64,000 bases of DNA, from NCBI GenBank assembly GCA_963800335.1, contig CAWDAN010000001.1, positions 186,001 through 250,000 of the forward strand, read 5' to 3'. Position numbers and translations under genes: made by a program. Shown piece after piece: positions 51,606-64,000 of the stretch. The notes below the pieces were generated by a model. It saw nothing but the letters and a program-made list of their open reading frames with translations, made no database searches and had not been told where the DNA came from. Within the stretch, counting starts at the first letter, position 1. The number at the start of each line of letters is the position of its first letter. Source of the DNA: Flavisphingopyxis sp963800335. Its GTDB lineage: Bacteria; Pseudomonadota; Alphaproteobacteria; Sphingomonadales; Sphingomonadaceae.

Positions 51606-52298
51606 ATGAAGCGCTATGTGTCTGCCTTATTTGCTCTTGTCCTTGGCGGCTGTGCCGCAGCTCAGATGGTCCAGCCCGCTTCGCTTGCGGAGGTTGCGCC
51701 GATCCGAATCGAACAGATCGGCGGAGGACGCAGTGGGCAGTTTTCGTTCACCGACGGCCACGATGCGTTTGCCGGCCGCTTCGTCCGGTCGGCTGACGGG
51801 CTGAGTTATTTCAACACGATCAAGGACCATCGCGGTACGACCGATTTCACGCTCACGGGCCCCCATCTTTCGGCACCTCTCTCGGCGCGGTGCGATTTTG
51901 CCGAACGTGTGCTCGAGATCGGCATTTTCACCTCGACGCCCGAACGGTTTGCCTATCGCTGTTCGTTTCTGTCGGATGGGCGCGCAATCCCGGCGCGTTT
52001 CGAATTGCAGGAGGGGCCGAGCGCGACACTCAAGCGCGACCGCCGCGGTGAAATTGCACTCGATCGCGTCATCCTGCAAATCCGATCGATCCATCGCATA
52101 GAGCGCTCGCCACTGCCGGTAGCCGCGCCGATCGGCTATCTGTTCGAGCGTGACGGGATGGCGGTCGGCTCGGTCGAAATCAACGGAACGCCCGAAGTCC
52201 GCATCTTCCCGACCGACGATCCGGCGGTGCGGCGCGCGGTCTATGTCGGCGCGCTGGCGCTCGCTTTGCTATGGGATCCCGCGAACAACACCGACTAG
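51606..52298 (+). CDS. Predicted lipoprotein of unknown function
   Basis: Protein of 230 residues beginning MKRYVSALFALVLGGCAAAQ, with the lipid-modified cysteine near residue 16. The mature part is a soluble alpha/beta-looking domain with no motif that I recognise (GGGRSGQFSFTDGHDAFAGR; FAYRCSFLSDGRAIPARFEL). CAGGAG lies about 12 bases before the ATG. It is divergent from the stress-promoter protein and converges with gyrB with 15 bases between the stops. Confidence 0.72.
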   Translation: MKRYVSALFALVLGGCAAAQMVQPASLAEVAPIRIEQIGGGRSGQFSFTDGHDAFAGRFVRSADGLSYFNTIKDHRGTTDFTLTGPHLSAPLSARCDFAERVLEIGIFTSTPERFAYRCSFLSDGRAIPARFELQEGPSATLKRDRRGEIALDRVILQIRSIHRIERSPLPVAAPIGYLFERDGMAVGSVEINGTPEVRIFPTDDPAVRRAVYVGALALALLWDPANNTD

Positions 52299-52313
52299 TC
52301 GCTGGAACCGCGA

Positions 52314-54845
<2,532 letters not shown>

Positions 54846-54851
54846 GCCGAT

Positions 54852-54880
54852 TCTATAGGCGAAAGGGGGTAAAAACCCAA
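54852..54880 (-). promoter_or_regulatory. Candidate gyrB promoter, possibly leaderless mRNA
   Basis: On the minus strand TTGGGT (54880-54875) and TATAGA (54857-54852) are 17 bases apart. The seventh base after the -10 is the A of the gyrB ATG (54845), so transcription would begin at the start codon. No Shine-Dalgarno sequence lies between. Confidence 0.55.
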
Positions 54881-54894
54881 GGGAAAAGGGAGCG

Positions 54895-54917
54895 TTCCTC
54901 CCCGGTCAGGGGAGGAA
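54895..54917. repeat. Palindromic intergenic repeat (CCTCCCCG family), copy 2
   Basis: TTCCTCCCC (54895-54903), GGTCA, GGGGAGGAA (54909-54917): a perfect 9-bp stem between gyrB and the short-chain dehydrogenase gene, related to the stem at 55612 (same arms) and to 39371. Confidence 0.85.
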
Positions 54918-54933
54918 ATCGCGCTTTGCTACC

Positions 54934-55596
54934 TCACCAGGCAATCTCGTCGCCGCTGTAATCCCAGAACCGCCCCGTCGTCGCGAGATCGAGGTCGTCG
55001 ACGATCTTCGCCAGGCCCGCGATGCTCGTCTTCGTATCGATCATCGCATTGGGGCCGCCCATGTCGGTCTGGACCCAGCCGGGGTGGACGACGGCGACCG
55101 CGATATCGTCGGCCTTGAACTCGATTGCCAGGCTTTTCCACGCCGCGTTGAGCGCCGCCTTGGACGAGCGATAGGCATAGAAGCCGCCGCTGTCGTTGTC
55201 GGCGATGCTGCCCATCCGGCTCGTCGTCGCGATCGCCTTTTTGAGGCGTCCCGCCTTTAGGTTGGGCTTGAGCCTGAGCGCGAGCAGGGTCGGCGCGACG
55301 GTGTTGACCGCGAAGGTGTCCATCCAGCCGTCACGATCGGGCGCCATCGGCCCCATCACGCCCGCGTTCGACAGCAGCACGTCGATCGGCGTGTCGCCCA
55401 GCTCGGCGACGAAAGCATCGACGCTCGCCGGATCGGCGAGATCGAGCGCCAGTACGCGCGCGCCGGTCGCGGCGAGGTCGTCGGCCTCACCGGGATCGCG
55501 CGCGGTGGCGATGACGTCCCAGCCCTCGCCGGTATAGTGTTTGGCGAATTCGAGTCCGATGCCGCGATTGGCGCCGGTGATGAGGATAGTGGGCAT
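54934..55596 (-). CDS. Short-chain dehydrogenase/reductase (C-factor-like)
   Basis: SDR of 220 residues, near the short end of the family. The NAD(P) motif is LITGANRGIGLEFAKHY, followed by LLSNAGVM, the catalytic serine region ATTSRMGSIA and the YRSSK motif (Y-R-S-S-K). The pattern fits the CsgA/C-factor and YciK-like group of small SDRs. The ATG at 55596 is preferred because AAAGGAAA is about nine bases upstream; an ATG six bases earlier is too close to it. It lies after the FadJ-type gene. The substrate is unknown. Confidence 0.85.
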   Translation of the reverse strand: MPTILITGANRGIGLEFAKHYTGEGWDVIATARDPGEADDLAATGARVLALDLADPASVDAFVAELGDTPIDVLLSNAGVMGPMAPDRDGWMDTFAVNTVAPTLLALRLKPNLKAGRLKKAIATTSRMGSIADNDSGGFYAYRSSKAALNAAWKSLAIEFKADDIAVAVVHPGWVQTDMGGPNAMIDTKTSIAGLAKIVDDLDLATTGRFWDYSGDEIAW

Positions 55597-55611
55597 AAAC
55601 ATTTTCCTTTC

Positions 55612-55636
55612 ATTCCTCCCCGGAACGGGGAGGAAT
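55612..55636. repeat. Palindromic intergenic repeat (CCTCCCCG family), copy 3
   Basis: ATTCCTCCCC (55612-55621), GGAAC, GGGGAGGAAT (55627-55636), extendable by one more pair: a perfect stem between the FadJ-type gene and the SDR gene. The TTCCTCCCC arm is identical to copy 2. Confidence 0.88.
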
Positions 55637-55643
55637 GGATGCA

Positions 55644-57687
<2,044 letters not shown>

Positions 57688-57703
57688 TGGGGCTTCCTTG
57701 GAT

Positions 57704-58657
57704 TTAGCGGTAATCGGCTTTGACGCTCGAGATGATGGCTTCGGCCTTCGCGAACAAGGCCGGATCGATCGTGAGATCGGATGCAGCGGCGTTTTCGCTG
57801 ACCTGTTGAGGGCGGCTCGCGCCGACGATCGCGGCGGTGATATTGGGCAGGCGCAGGACCCAGGCGATGGCGAACTGGGCAAGGCTGCAGCCGGCTTCGT
57901 CGGCGAGCGGCTTCAATTTCTGCACCGCCTCGAGCGTCGCGTCCTGCATCAGCCACGAGATGAACCCGCCCATTTCGTCCGACGCGGCGCGGCTGTCGGC
58001 GGGAGGCTGCTCGCCGGGGAGGTATTTGCCCGACAGCACGCCCTGGGCCAATGGAGACCAGACGATCTGGCCGATGCCGTTGGCTTCGCACAGCGGGATC
58101 ACTTCTTCCTCGGGTTCGCGCCACAGCAGTGAATATTGCGGCTGGCTCGACACGAACTTGACCGTGTTCGGAACCGCCAGCGCGTCGCGGATATTCTGCG
58201 GGCTCCATTCGGAAAAGCCGATCGCGCGCGCCTTGCCCGATCGCACGACCTCGCTCAGCGCCTCCATCGTTTCGGCGATCGGCGTGTCGTCGTCATAGCG
58301 GTGGCACTGGTAGAGATCGACGTAATCGGTCTGCAATCGTTCGAGCGACGCGTCGATCTGCTTGGCGATCTGTTTCGCCGACAGGCCCTTGTCGGTATCG
58401 GTCATCGGGAAGAACAGCTTGGTCGCAAGGACGTATGAATCGCGCTTGCGGTCCTTCAATGCCTCGCCAAGAAAGCTCTCGGCGGCGCCCTTGCCATAGA
58501 TGTTGGCGGTGTCGATGAAGTTGATGCCTTCGTCGAAGGCGCGGTCGATGCACGCCTTGGCATTGGCCGTATCGACGCCGACGCCATAGGTCAGCCAGCT
58601 GCCGAGACAAATGTCGCTGACGGTGATGCCGCTGTCGCCGAGTTGTCTGAATTGCAT
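57704..58657 (-). CDS. Aldo/keto reductase (AKR6, potassium-channel-beta-like)
   Basis: TIM-barrel reductase of 317 residues. GSWLTYGVGVDTANAKACID, GINFIDTANIYGKGAAESFLG (with the catalytic Asp and Tyr) and SYVLATKLFFPMTDTDKGLSA (with the Lys) are the AKR motifs, and WSPLAQGVLSGKYLPGEQ and NITAAIVGASRPQQVSENAAA belong to the voltage-gated-channel-beta-like branch. It reduces aldehydes or ketones with NADPH; the substrate is not predictable. It lies 16 bases upstream of the FadJ-type gene on the same strand. Confidence 0.92.
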   Translation of the reverse strand: MQFRQLGDSGITVSDICLGSWLTYGVGVDTANAKACIDRAFDEGINFIDTANIYGKGAAESFLGEALKDRKRDSYVLATKLFFPMTDTDKGLSAKQIAKQIDASLERLQTDYVDLYQCHRYDDDTPIAETMEALSEVVRSGKARAIGFSEWSPQNIRDALAVPNTVKFVSSQPQYSLLWREPEEEVIPLCEANGIGQIVWSPLAQGVLSGKYLPGEQPPADSRAASDEMGGFISWLMQDATLEAVQKLKPLADEAGCSLAQFAIAWVLRLPNITAAIVGASRPQQVSENAAASDLTIDPALFAKAEAIISSVKADYR

Positions 58658-58683
58658 GGTCGCTCCTTATCGTCGGCGTGCCG

Positions 58684-59490
58684 CTAGCTTGCGGTCTTGC
58701 CGAACTCCTGGCGTGAAAAGGGATGCGAGCTCGACAGCCCGCCATCGACGACCAGCGCGTGGCCGTTGACATAGCTTGAACGCCTCGAGGCGAGGAAAAG
58801 TGCCGCCTCGGCGATTTCATTGGGTACGCCGCCGCGCCTGAGCGGGTTCAATTGCCCGATCCGCTGCTCCTTGCCCGCGGCGCGGACATGGTCGTAGATC
58901 GGCTGCGTCATGCCCGTCTCGATCAGCCCGGGGCAGATCGCGTTGACGCGGATGTTGCTTCCGGCAAGCTGTTGCGCGCCGATCCGCACGAGGTTGACGA
59001 CGCCGGCCTTCGATGCCGAATAGGCCGGCCCGCCCGCACCCGAGCGCAGCCCGGCGACGCTCGCGGTGGCGATGATCGACCCGGCGTCCTGCGCGCCGCT
59101 TTCGATCAGTCCGGCCATCGCCTTGCCGGCATATTTGATCGCGAGGAACGGCCCTATCAGGTTGACGCGCAAGATCTCGTGCCAGTCGTCGGCGCTCTGG
59201 TCGAACAGTCCGGCAAAACCGCCCGAAATGCCGGCATTGGCATAGACGATGTCGAGCCGTCCGTGCTCCTTGACGACACGATCGATCAGCGCAGCGACCG
59301 CCGCCTCGTCGCCGGCATCGGCCTGCACCGCGCTGATATTCTCGCCCAGCGTGGCGGTCTCGTTGGCGCTGTTGCCGACGTCGACCGCGATCACCCTTGC
59401 GCCGTTTGCGGCGAACAGCAGCGCCGTCGCGCGCCCGATCCCGCTGCCCGCGCCGGTGACGATCGCCACCTTGCCCTCAAGTTCGTTCAT
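58684..59490 (-). CDS. Short-chain dehydrogenase/reductase
   Basis: Classical SDR of 268 residues (VAIVTGAGSGIGRATALLFA, YANAGISG, ATASVAGLRSGAGGPAYSASKAG, NAICPGLIETGM). It is of the 3-oxoacyl-ACP/acyl-CoA reductase type and probably oxidises a hydroxyacyl-CoA or alcohol. The ATG at 59490 (MNELEGKVA) overlaps the stop of the upstream kinase gene, so they are translationally coupled. A longer start eleven codons upstream is unlikely. It is followed by the aldo/keto reductase after 26 bases. Confidence 0.88.
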   Translation of the reverse strand: MNELEGKVAIVTGAGSGIGRATALLFAANGARVIAVDVGNSANETATLGENISAVQADAGDEAAVAALIDRVVKEHGRLDIVYANAGISGGFAGLFDQSADDWHEILRVNLIGPFLAIKYAGKAMAGLIESGAQDAGSIIATASVAGLRSGAGGPAYSASKAGVVNLVRIGAQQLAGSNIRVNAICPGLIETGMTQPIYDHVRAAGKEQRIGQLNPLRRGGVPNEIAEAALFLASRRSSYVNGHALVVDGGLSSSHPFSRQEFGKTAS

Positions 59491-60530
59491 GCTCCGGCCT
59501 TCCTTGCAAAATTCCACGCCGCCTCAGCCAGCGGCTCGACCTGCTTGGCCATCTCGGCGGCCTGCGCGCTGGCCGCGTTGCCGTCGATGACGCGTTTGCG
59601 GATGCCCTGGACGATGCCCGCGAGGCGGAACAGGTTAAAGGCGAAATACCAATCGAGCGGCGGCACGTCGGTCATCCCCGACCGCTCGCAATAGCGCGCC
59701 GCCATCTCGTCGATGCCCGGAATGCCGAGTTCGCCGAGATCGAGCCCGCCGAGCGCCGCGCGGCCTTCATAAGGCAGCGCCCAGTTCATCAGCAGATAGG
59801 CAAGGTCGGCCATCGGGTCGCCCAATGTCGAGAGTTCCCAGTCGAGCACTGCCAGAGCCTTCGTCCCGTCGGCCTCGAAGATCAGGTTGTCGATTCTATA
59901 ATCGCCATGGACGAAGCCGCTGCGCTTCTGCTCGGGAAGGCTCGTCGGCAGGAAGGCGATCAGGCTTTCCATCGCCCGAATCTCGTCGGTTTCCGAGGCG
60001 CGATATTGCCGCGTCCAGCGCGCCACCTGGCGCTCGAAATAATTGCCTGGCCGCCCGTAATCGCCGAGCCCGACCGAGGCGGGATCGATTCCGTGGAGCT
60101 GCGCGAGGACGTCGGCGAGCTCGAGATAGACTGCGCGACGTTCTTGCGGGGTCGCCAGCGGCATCTTGCCGTCCCAGATCGTCCGCCCCTCAACCAGCTC
60201 CATGACGTAGAAGGCCGCGCCGATGACGCTTGTATCCTCGCACAGGCCATAGGGCGCAGCGACGGGAAATCCGGTCGGGTGCAGCCCGGCGATCAGCCGA
60301 TATTCGCGGTCGACCGCGTGCGCGCTGGGGAGCAGGTCACCGAACGGCTTGCGGCGTAGCACATAGGACTTGCCCGGCGTATCGAGCCGATAGGTCGGGT
60401 TCGACTGGCCGCCCTTGAAGCGGCTCAGGCTCAACGGACCTTCGTAGCCGGTGATATTCTCTCGCATCCATGTCGCGAGCGCGGCCTCGTCGAGCCGGTC
60501 CTTGCCCGCGACCGGCATCGTCCCGGTCAT
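59487..60530 (-). CDS. APH-fold phosphotransferase (LvaA/ACAD10-11 N-domain-like)
   Basis: Kinase-like protein of 347 residues. The aminoglycoside-phosphotransferase fold is marked by RFKGGQSNPTYRLDTPGKSYVLRRKP (phosphate-binding and lysine region, written across the motif), HGDYRIDNLIF with the catalytic Asp, and DWELSTLGDP (metal-binding Asp). It is the separate bacterial counterpart of the kinase domain fused to acyl-CoA dehydrogenase in ACAD10/11, and like LvaA it would phosphorylate the 4-hydroxyl of an acyl-CoA. The ATG at 60530 (MTGTMPVAG) is 20 bases after the alcohol dehydrogenase. True antibiotic kinase function is unlikely in this context. Confidence 0.85.
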   Translation of the reverse strand: MTGTMPVAGKDRLDEAALATWMRENITGYEGPLSLSRFKGGQSNPTYRLDTPGKSYVLRRKPFGDLLPSAHAVDREYRLIAGLHPTGFPVAAPYGLCEDTSVIGAAFYVMELVEGRTIWDGKMPLATPQERRAVYLELADVLAQLHGIDPASVGLGDYGRPGNYFERQVARWTRQYRASETDEIRAMESLIAFLPTSLPEQKRSGFVHGDYRIDNLIFEADGTKALAVLDWELSTLGDPMADLAYLLMNWALPYEGRAALGGLDLGELGIPGIDEMAARYCERSGMTDVPPLDWYFAFNLFRLAGIVQGIRKRVIDGNAASAQAAEMAKQVEPLAEAAWNFARKAGA

Positions 60531-60550
60531 CGCGGTCTCGGCGTCGATGC

Positions 60551-61647
60551 TCAAAACACGATCACGCTTCTGACGCTGTCGCCTGCACGCAATTTGTCGA
60601 GCGCTTCGTTGATATCGTCGAGCGCGATTTCCTCGGCGACCAGCTTGTCGAGCTGGAGGTCGCCGGCGAGATAAAGGTCGACCAGCCGGGGCAGGTCGAT
60701 CGGCGCGACGGTCGACCCCAGCAGCGAGCCTTGCAGCTTCTTGCCGGTGAGGAAGCTCGGCCCGGCAATCGATCACCGATTTGCCCGGCGCGATCATGCC
60801 GAGGATCGTCGCGGTGCCGCCGCGTTTCAGGATCGTCCAGGCCAGTTCGGCGGTTGCCGGCTGGCCGACGCACTCGATCGCGTAATCGAAGCCGCCGGTT
60901 GCCTTGAGCAGCGTCTTCGCCGCATCCTCGCCTGACGGATCGAACGCATCGGTCGCGCCCATTTCGAGCGCGAGCGCGCGCTTCGAGGCGACCGGGTCGA
61001 TCGCATAGATCGTGCCCGCGCCGGCGATCCTGGCGGCGTTGATCGCGGCAAGGCCGATGCCGCCGCAGCCGATCACCGCGACGCTCTCACCCGGGGTCAG
61101 CTTGCAGTCGTTGAACACCGCGCCCGCGCCGGTCACCACTGCGCAGCCGAGCAAGGCTGCCTTGTCGAGCGGCATGTCGTTGCGGATCTTCACGCAGGCA
61201 TTTTCATGCACCAGCATCTTTTCCGCATAGCCCGACAAATTGAGGAAGGTCGCGATCGGCGCGCCGTCCTGGCTCAGCCGCGGCGGTTGCATCCTTGGCG
61301 CGGCGCGTCGAGGGATCGACGCACAGGGTGTATTTGCCCCTGAGGCACAGTTCGCACGTGCCGCAGAACACGGTGAAGAAGGTGACGACATGGTCGCCGG
61401 GCGCCAGCCCGCGCACCTCGCTGCCGACCGCCTCGACGACGCCCGACGCCTCGTGCCCCGGCACAGTTGGCAGCGGATGCGGGAAGGCGCCATCGACGAA
61501 GTGCAGGTCCGATCGGCAGACGCCGCACGCCGCAGTCCTGATCAACACCTCGTGCGGCCCCGGCGCGTCGATATCGATTGTTTCGACAGCGAGCGGCGTG
61601 CCGGGCTCTCGCAGCACGGCGGCGCGAATGGCCTGCCTCGCGCTCAC
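60551..61647 (-). CDS. Zinc-dependent alcohol dehydrogenase (two frameshifts)
   Basis: MDR-family alcohol dehydrogenase, about 365 codons. Catalytic zinc ligands are in TAACGVCRSDLHFVDG and TVPGHEASGVVEAVG, the structural zinc site is CGTCELCLRGKYTLC, and the NAD motif is VAVIGCGGIGLAAINAARIAG. It resembles class III and NDMA-type enzymes. Shifts near 61285 and 60765 each equal one extra base; the final piece reads PSFLTGKKLQGSLLGSTVAP and ends SVRSVIVF at 60551. It starts at a GTG (61647) that overlaps the acyl-CoA dehydrogenase stop (GTGA), so it is coupled to that gene. Confidence 0.86.
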
Positions 61648-62883
61648 GCGTGCTTGCCGAATTCGATCCGCGCGATGCGGCGATTGTGCACTTCGTCGGG
61701 ACCGTCGGCGAGCCGCAGCGTGCGGATGCCGGCATAGGCCTTGGCGAGACCGAAGTCGTCGCTGACGCCGCCGCCGCCATGCGCCTGGATCGCGTCGTCG
61801 ATGATCTGCAGCGCCATGCGCGGCGCGGCGACCTTGATCATCGCGATCTCGGCCTGGGCGGCCTTGTTGCCGACGCGGTCCATCATGTCGGCGGCCTTGA
61901 GGCACAGCAGCCGCGTCATCTCGATCTGGATGCGCGCTTCGGCGATGCGCTGTTCCCACACGCTCTGTTCGGAAATCCGCTTGCCGAAGGCGACGCGGTG
62001 CTGGAGCCGGTGCGCCATCTTGGCGAGCGCCTCTTCCGCCGTTCCAACGGTGCGCATGCAATGGTGGATGCGGCCCGGCCCGAGCCGCCCCTGCGCGATC
62101 TCGAAGCCGCGCCCTTCGCCGAGCAGCATCGCGTCCTCGGCATTGACCCGGACGTTGTCGAGCTTGATCTCCATATGGCCGTGCGGCGCGTCGTCATAGC
62201 CAAAGACGGGCAGGTGGCGCTCGATCGTGATGCCGTCGGCATCCATCGGCATCAGCACCATCGACTGCTGTTCATGCCGGTTGGCCTCGAAATCGGTCTT
62301 GCCCATCACGATCGCGACCTTGCAGCGCGGATCGCCCGCGCCGCTCGACCACCATTTGCGCCCGTTGATGACGTAATCGTCGCCGTCGCGCGTGATGCTG
62401 CATTCGATGTTGGTCGCGTCCGAACTCGCCACCTGCGGCTCGGTCATCAGGAACGCCGAACGGATGTCGCCTTCCATCAGCGGTTTGAGCCAGCGGTCCT
62501 TCTGGCCGCGCGTGCCATAGCGGTGGATGACCTCCATGTTGCCGGTATCGGGCGCCGAGCAGTTGAACACCTCGCTCGCCCACTCGATCCGGCCCATCTC
62601 CTCGGCGCACAGCGCATATTCGAGGTTGGTCAGGCCGGGGCCTTCGAATTCGAAACTGTCGTCAACCGGCGTGCGGCCGCTCGAGGGCGGCATGAACAGG
62701 TTCCATATGCCCGCCGCCTTGGCGCGGGCCTTTTCTTCCTCGACGACGGGCAGCACCTTCCAGCGCTCGCCGCTCTGCCTGCTGCGACTTGTAATCCTTG
62801 ATCCGCGGCCGGACGTTCGCTTCGATGAAATCGCGCACGCGGTCGCGCCAATGGACCTGTCGCTGTGTCGGTTCGAAATTCAT
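61644..62883 (-). CDS. Acyl-CoA dehydrogenase (ACAD11/LvaC-like, one frameshift)
   Basis: About 413 codons. The start MNFEPTQRQVHWRDRVRDFI (ATG 62883) is in one frame and the rest (VLPVVEEEKARAKAAGIWNL, then FLMTEPQVASSDATNIECSI, GRKWWSSGAGDPRC, LGPGRIHHCMRTVGTAEEAL, QAHGGGGVSDDFGLAKAYAG) in another. They join near 62780 with one extra base removed. The EPQVASSDATNI and WWSSGAGDPRC motifs are characteristic of the ACAD10/ACAD11 branch rather than classical acyl-CoA dehydrogenases. It heads the operon with the alcohol dehydrogenase and the APH-like kinase. Confidence 0.88.
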
Positions 62884-62967
62884 CGCGCTGTTCTCCGCTG
62901 GCGGGACTCGCAAGCCGGCCCCGTGATGGTTCTGAGTGCCAGCTTAATACGGGCATTTCCAGCCCCG

Positions 62968-63015
62968 CGCGCTTGCCGCTACGGCATCGGTGCGCGCGCT
63001 CAACGCGCTTGCCGC
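62968..63015. repeat. 12-bp direct repeat in the divergent acyl-CoA dehydrogenase promoter region
   Basis: CGCGCTTGCCGC occurs at 62968-62979 and again at 63004-63015, in the 180-base gap between the two divergent acyl-CoA dehydrogenase genes. It may be a regulator site or only GC-rich coincidence. Confidence 0.4.
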
Positions 63016-63063
63016 CCGCGAATCCGGGGCATAGCATGGGCAAAACGACAAGAGAGGATGACC

Positions 63064-64000
63064 ATGGCCGAAGCTGCCCCCAATCCCGCTGGCGATCTCG
63101 ATGCCTTTCGCGCCGAAACGCGCGAATGGCTCGACGCGAACTGCCCGCCCGAAATGCGCCTGCCCGTCCAGGACGAGGACGACGTCTGCTGGGGCGGGCG
63201 CGACTGGAGCTTCAAGTCCGAGGCCCAGAAATCCTGGTTCGATGCCTGCGTCGCCAAGGGCTATACCGTCCCCGACTGGCCCAAGGCGTACGGCGGCGCG
63301 GGCCTCGACCCCGCGCGGACCAAGATCCTCAAGCAGGAAATGGCGCGGATCCATGCGCGCCCGCCGCTGTCGAGCTTCGGTATCTGGATGCTCGGCCCCG
63401 CCTTGCTCCATTTCGGCACCGAGGAGCAGAAGGTCCATTACCTGAACCAGATCGCGCGCGGCGAGATCCGCTGGTGCCAGGGCTATAGCGAACCCGGCGC
63501 GGGCTCCGACCTCGTCTCGCTGCAGACCTTCGGCAAGGACGAAGGCGACCACTGGGTCGTCAACGGACAGAAGGTGTGGACCAGCTATGCCGACAAGGCC
63601 GACTGGATCTTCTGCCTCGTGCGCACCGACAAGGACGACAAGTATCGCGGGATCAGCTTCCTGCTGTTCGACATGGCGAGCGAGGGCGTTTCAGCACCAA
63701 GCCGATCAAGCTGATCAGCGGCAACTCGCCCTTCTGCGAGACGTTTTTCGACGATGTGAAGGTCCCCAAGGACCAGATCGTCGGCGAGCTCAATCGCGGC
63801 TGGGACGTCGCCAAATACCTGCTCGGCCACGAACGCGAGATGATCTCGGGCGGCGGGCTTGGCGGTGCGATGGTCTCGATCGGTGCGGCGTTCAAGGCGG
63901 AGGCCAAGGCCGACCCGATCCTGCGCACCGATTTTGCGCGCTTCGACGTCGACACGCTGGCGTTTCGCGCGATGGCCGAACGCTTCGTCGACCAGATGAA
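63064..64000 (+). CDS. Acyl-CoA dehydrogenase (3' partial, one frameshift)
   Basis: Acyl-CoA dehydrogenase running off the window end, about 312 codons seen. AEAQKSWFDACVAKGYTVPD, IRWCQGYSEPGAGSDLVSLQ and GQKVWTSYADKADWIFCLVR belong to the branch of acyl-CoA dehydrogenases common in actinobacteria and sphingomonads (FadE-like). The frame changes near 63690 and continues as STKPIKLISGNSPFCETFFD. The change is equal to one missing (or two extra) bases next to a T run. The ATG at 63064 has AGAGAGGA upstream. It is divergent from the ACAD11-like gene. Confidence 0.88.

Noticed and set aside
59487..60530. Aminoglycoside resistance gene
   Set aside because: The APH-fold kinase is in an acyl-CoA operon and resembles the ACAD10/11 and LvaA kinases, not drug-modifying enzymes.

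Overview
The window looks like a chromosomal segment of a high-GC alphaproteobacterium of the order Sphingomonadales (Sphingopyxis/Sphingomonas type). The reasons are the G+C-rich, third-position-GC coding style, the hemC-hemD-Mic60 cluster, the alphaproteobacterial SspB next to fumC, the rpe-heparinase-purH cluster, two matches to the EcfG general-stress promoter, and an unusually large share of acyl-CoA genes. No plasmid, phage, insertion sequence, CRISPR array, rRNA or tRNA was recognised. Coding density is high. The only gene-free stretch over 300 bases is 24694-25063, which holds a structured leader.

Layout. 1-7100: mutS (5' end cut off), glnD, then a GNAT acetyltransferase and a CaiB/BaiF CoA-transferase on the minus strand. 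7270-13200: gcdH, Mic60-like protein, hemD and hemC on minus, divergent from tsaD and gpsA on plus. 13200-20900: flippase, PfkB kinase, EI24 protein, lipoprotein, queG, a NatAB-type ABC exporter and a Tat-exported MsrB. 20900-24700: a three-gene minus operon (FAD oxidoreductase, GtrA, GT-C-like membrane enzyme), probably for surface glycans. 24700-33140: DEAD-box helicase facing a minus-strand chain SPFH - RHH regulator - hydrolase - small membrane protein - rpe - heparinase-like - purH. 33350-41650: zinc-ribbon protein, M3 peptidase, then acyl-CoA dehydrogenase, thiolase, SDR and thioesterase (beta-oxidation type), an HxlR regulator divergent from an FMN reductase, and gmk. 41700-49700: DUF2585, a stress-promoter protein, fumC, sspB, a HIT protein, two amino-acid/sodium transporters and a heavily frameshifted MFS gene. 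49800-54850: fasciclin lipoprotein, a stress-promoter exported protein, a lipoprotein and gyrB. 54930-64000: a minus-strand run of acyl-CoA genes (acyl-CoA dehydrogenase, zinc alcohol dehydrogenase, APH-like kinase, SDR, aldo-keto reductase, FadJ-type protein, SDR), divergent from a second acyl-CoA dehydrogenase cut by the window end.

How genes work together. Two catabolic blocks (36.1-39.9 kb and 54.9-64 kb) plus gcdH and the CoA-transferase point to broad fatty-acid and carboxylic-acid use. The pairing of an APH-like kinase with an acyl-CoA dehydrogenase resembles the LvaA/LvaC and ACAD10/ACAD11 systems, which remove gamma-hydroxyl groups from acyl-CoAs. Many gene pairs overlap by ATGA and are probably translationally coupled.

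Sequence quality. I count about 21 single-base frameshifts, 19 of them equivalent to one extra base. They hit essential genes (glnD, hemD, gpsA) as well as accessory ones, while 12.6-38.3 kb is clean. Residual assembly or sequencing insertions explain this better than gene decay. Frameshifted genes are therefore annotated as reconstructed full-length genes. All positions and functions come from reading the sequence; nothing was searched against a database.
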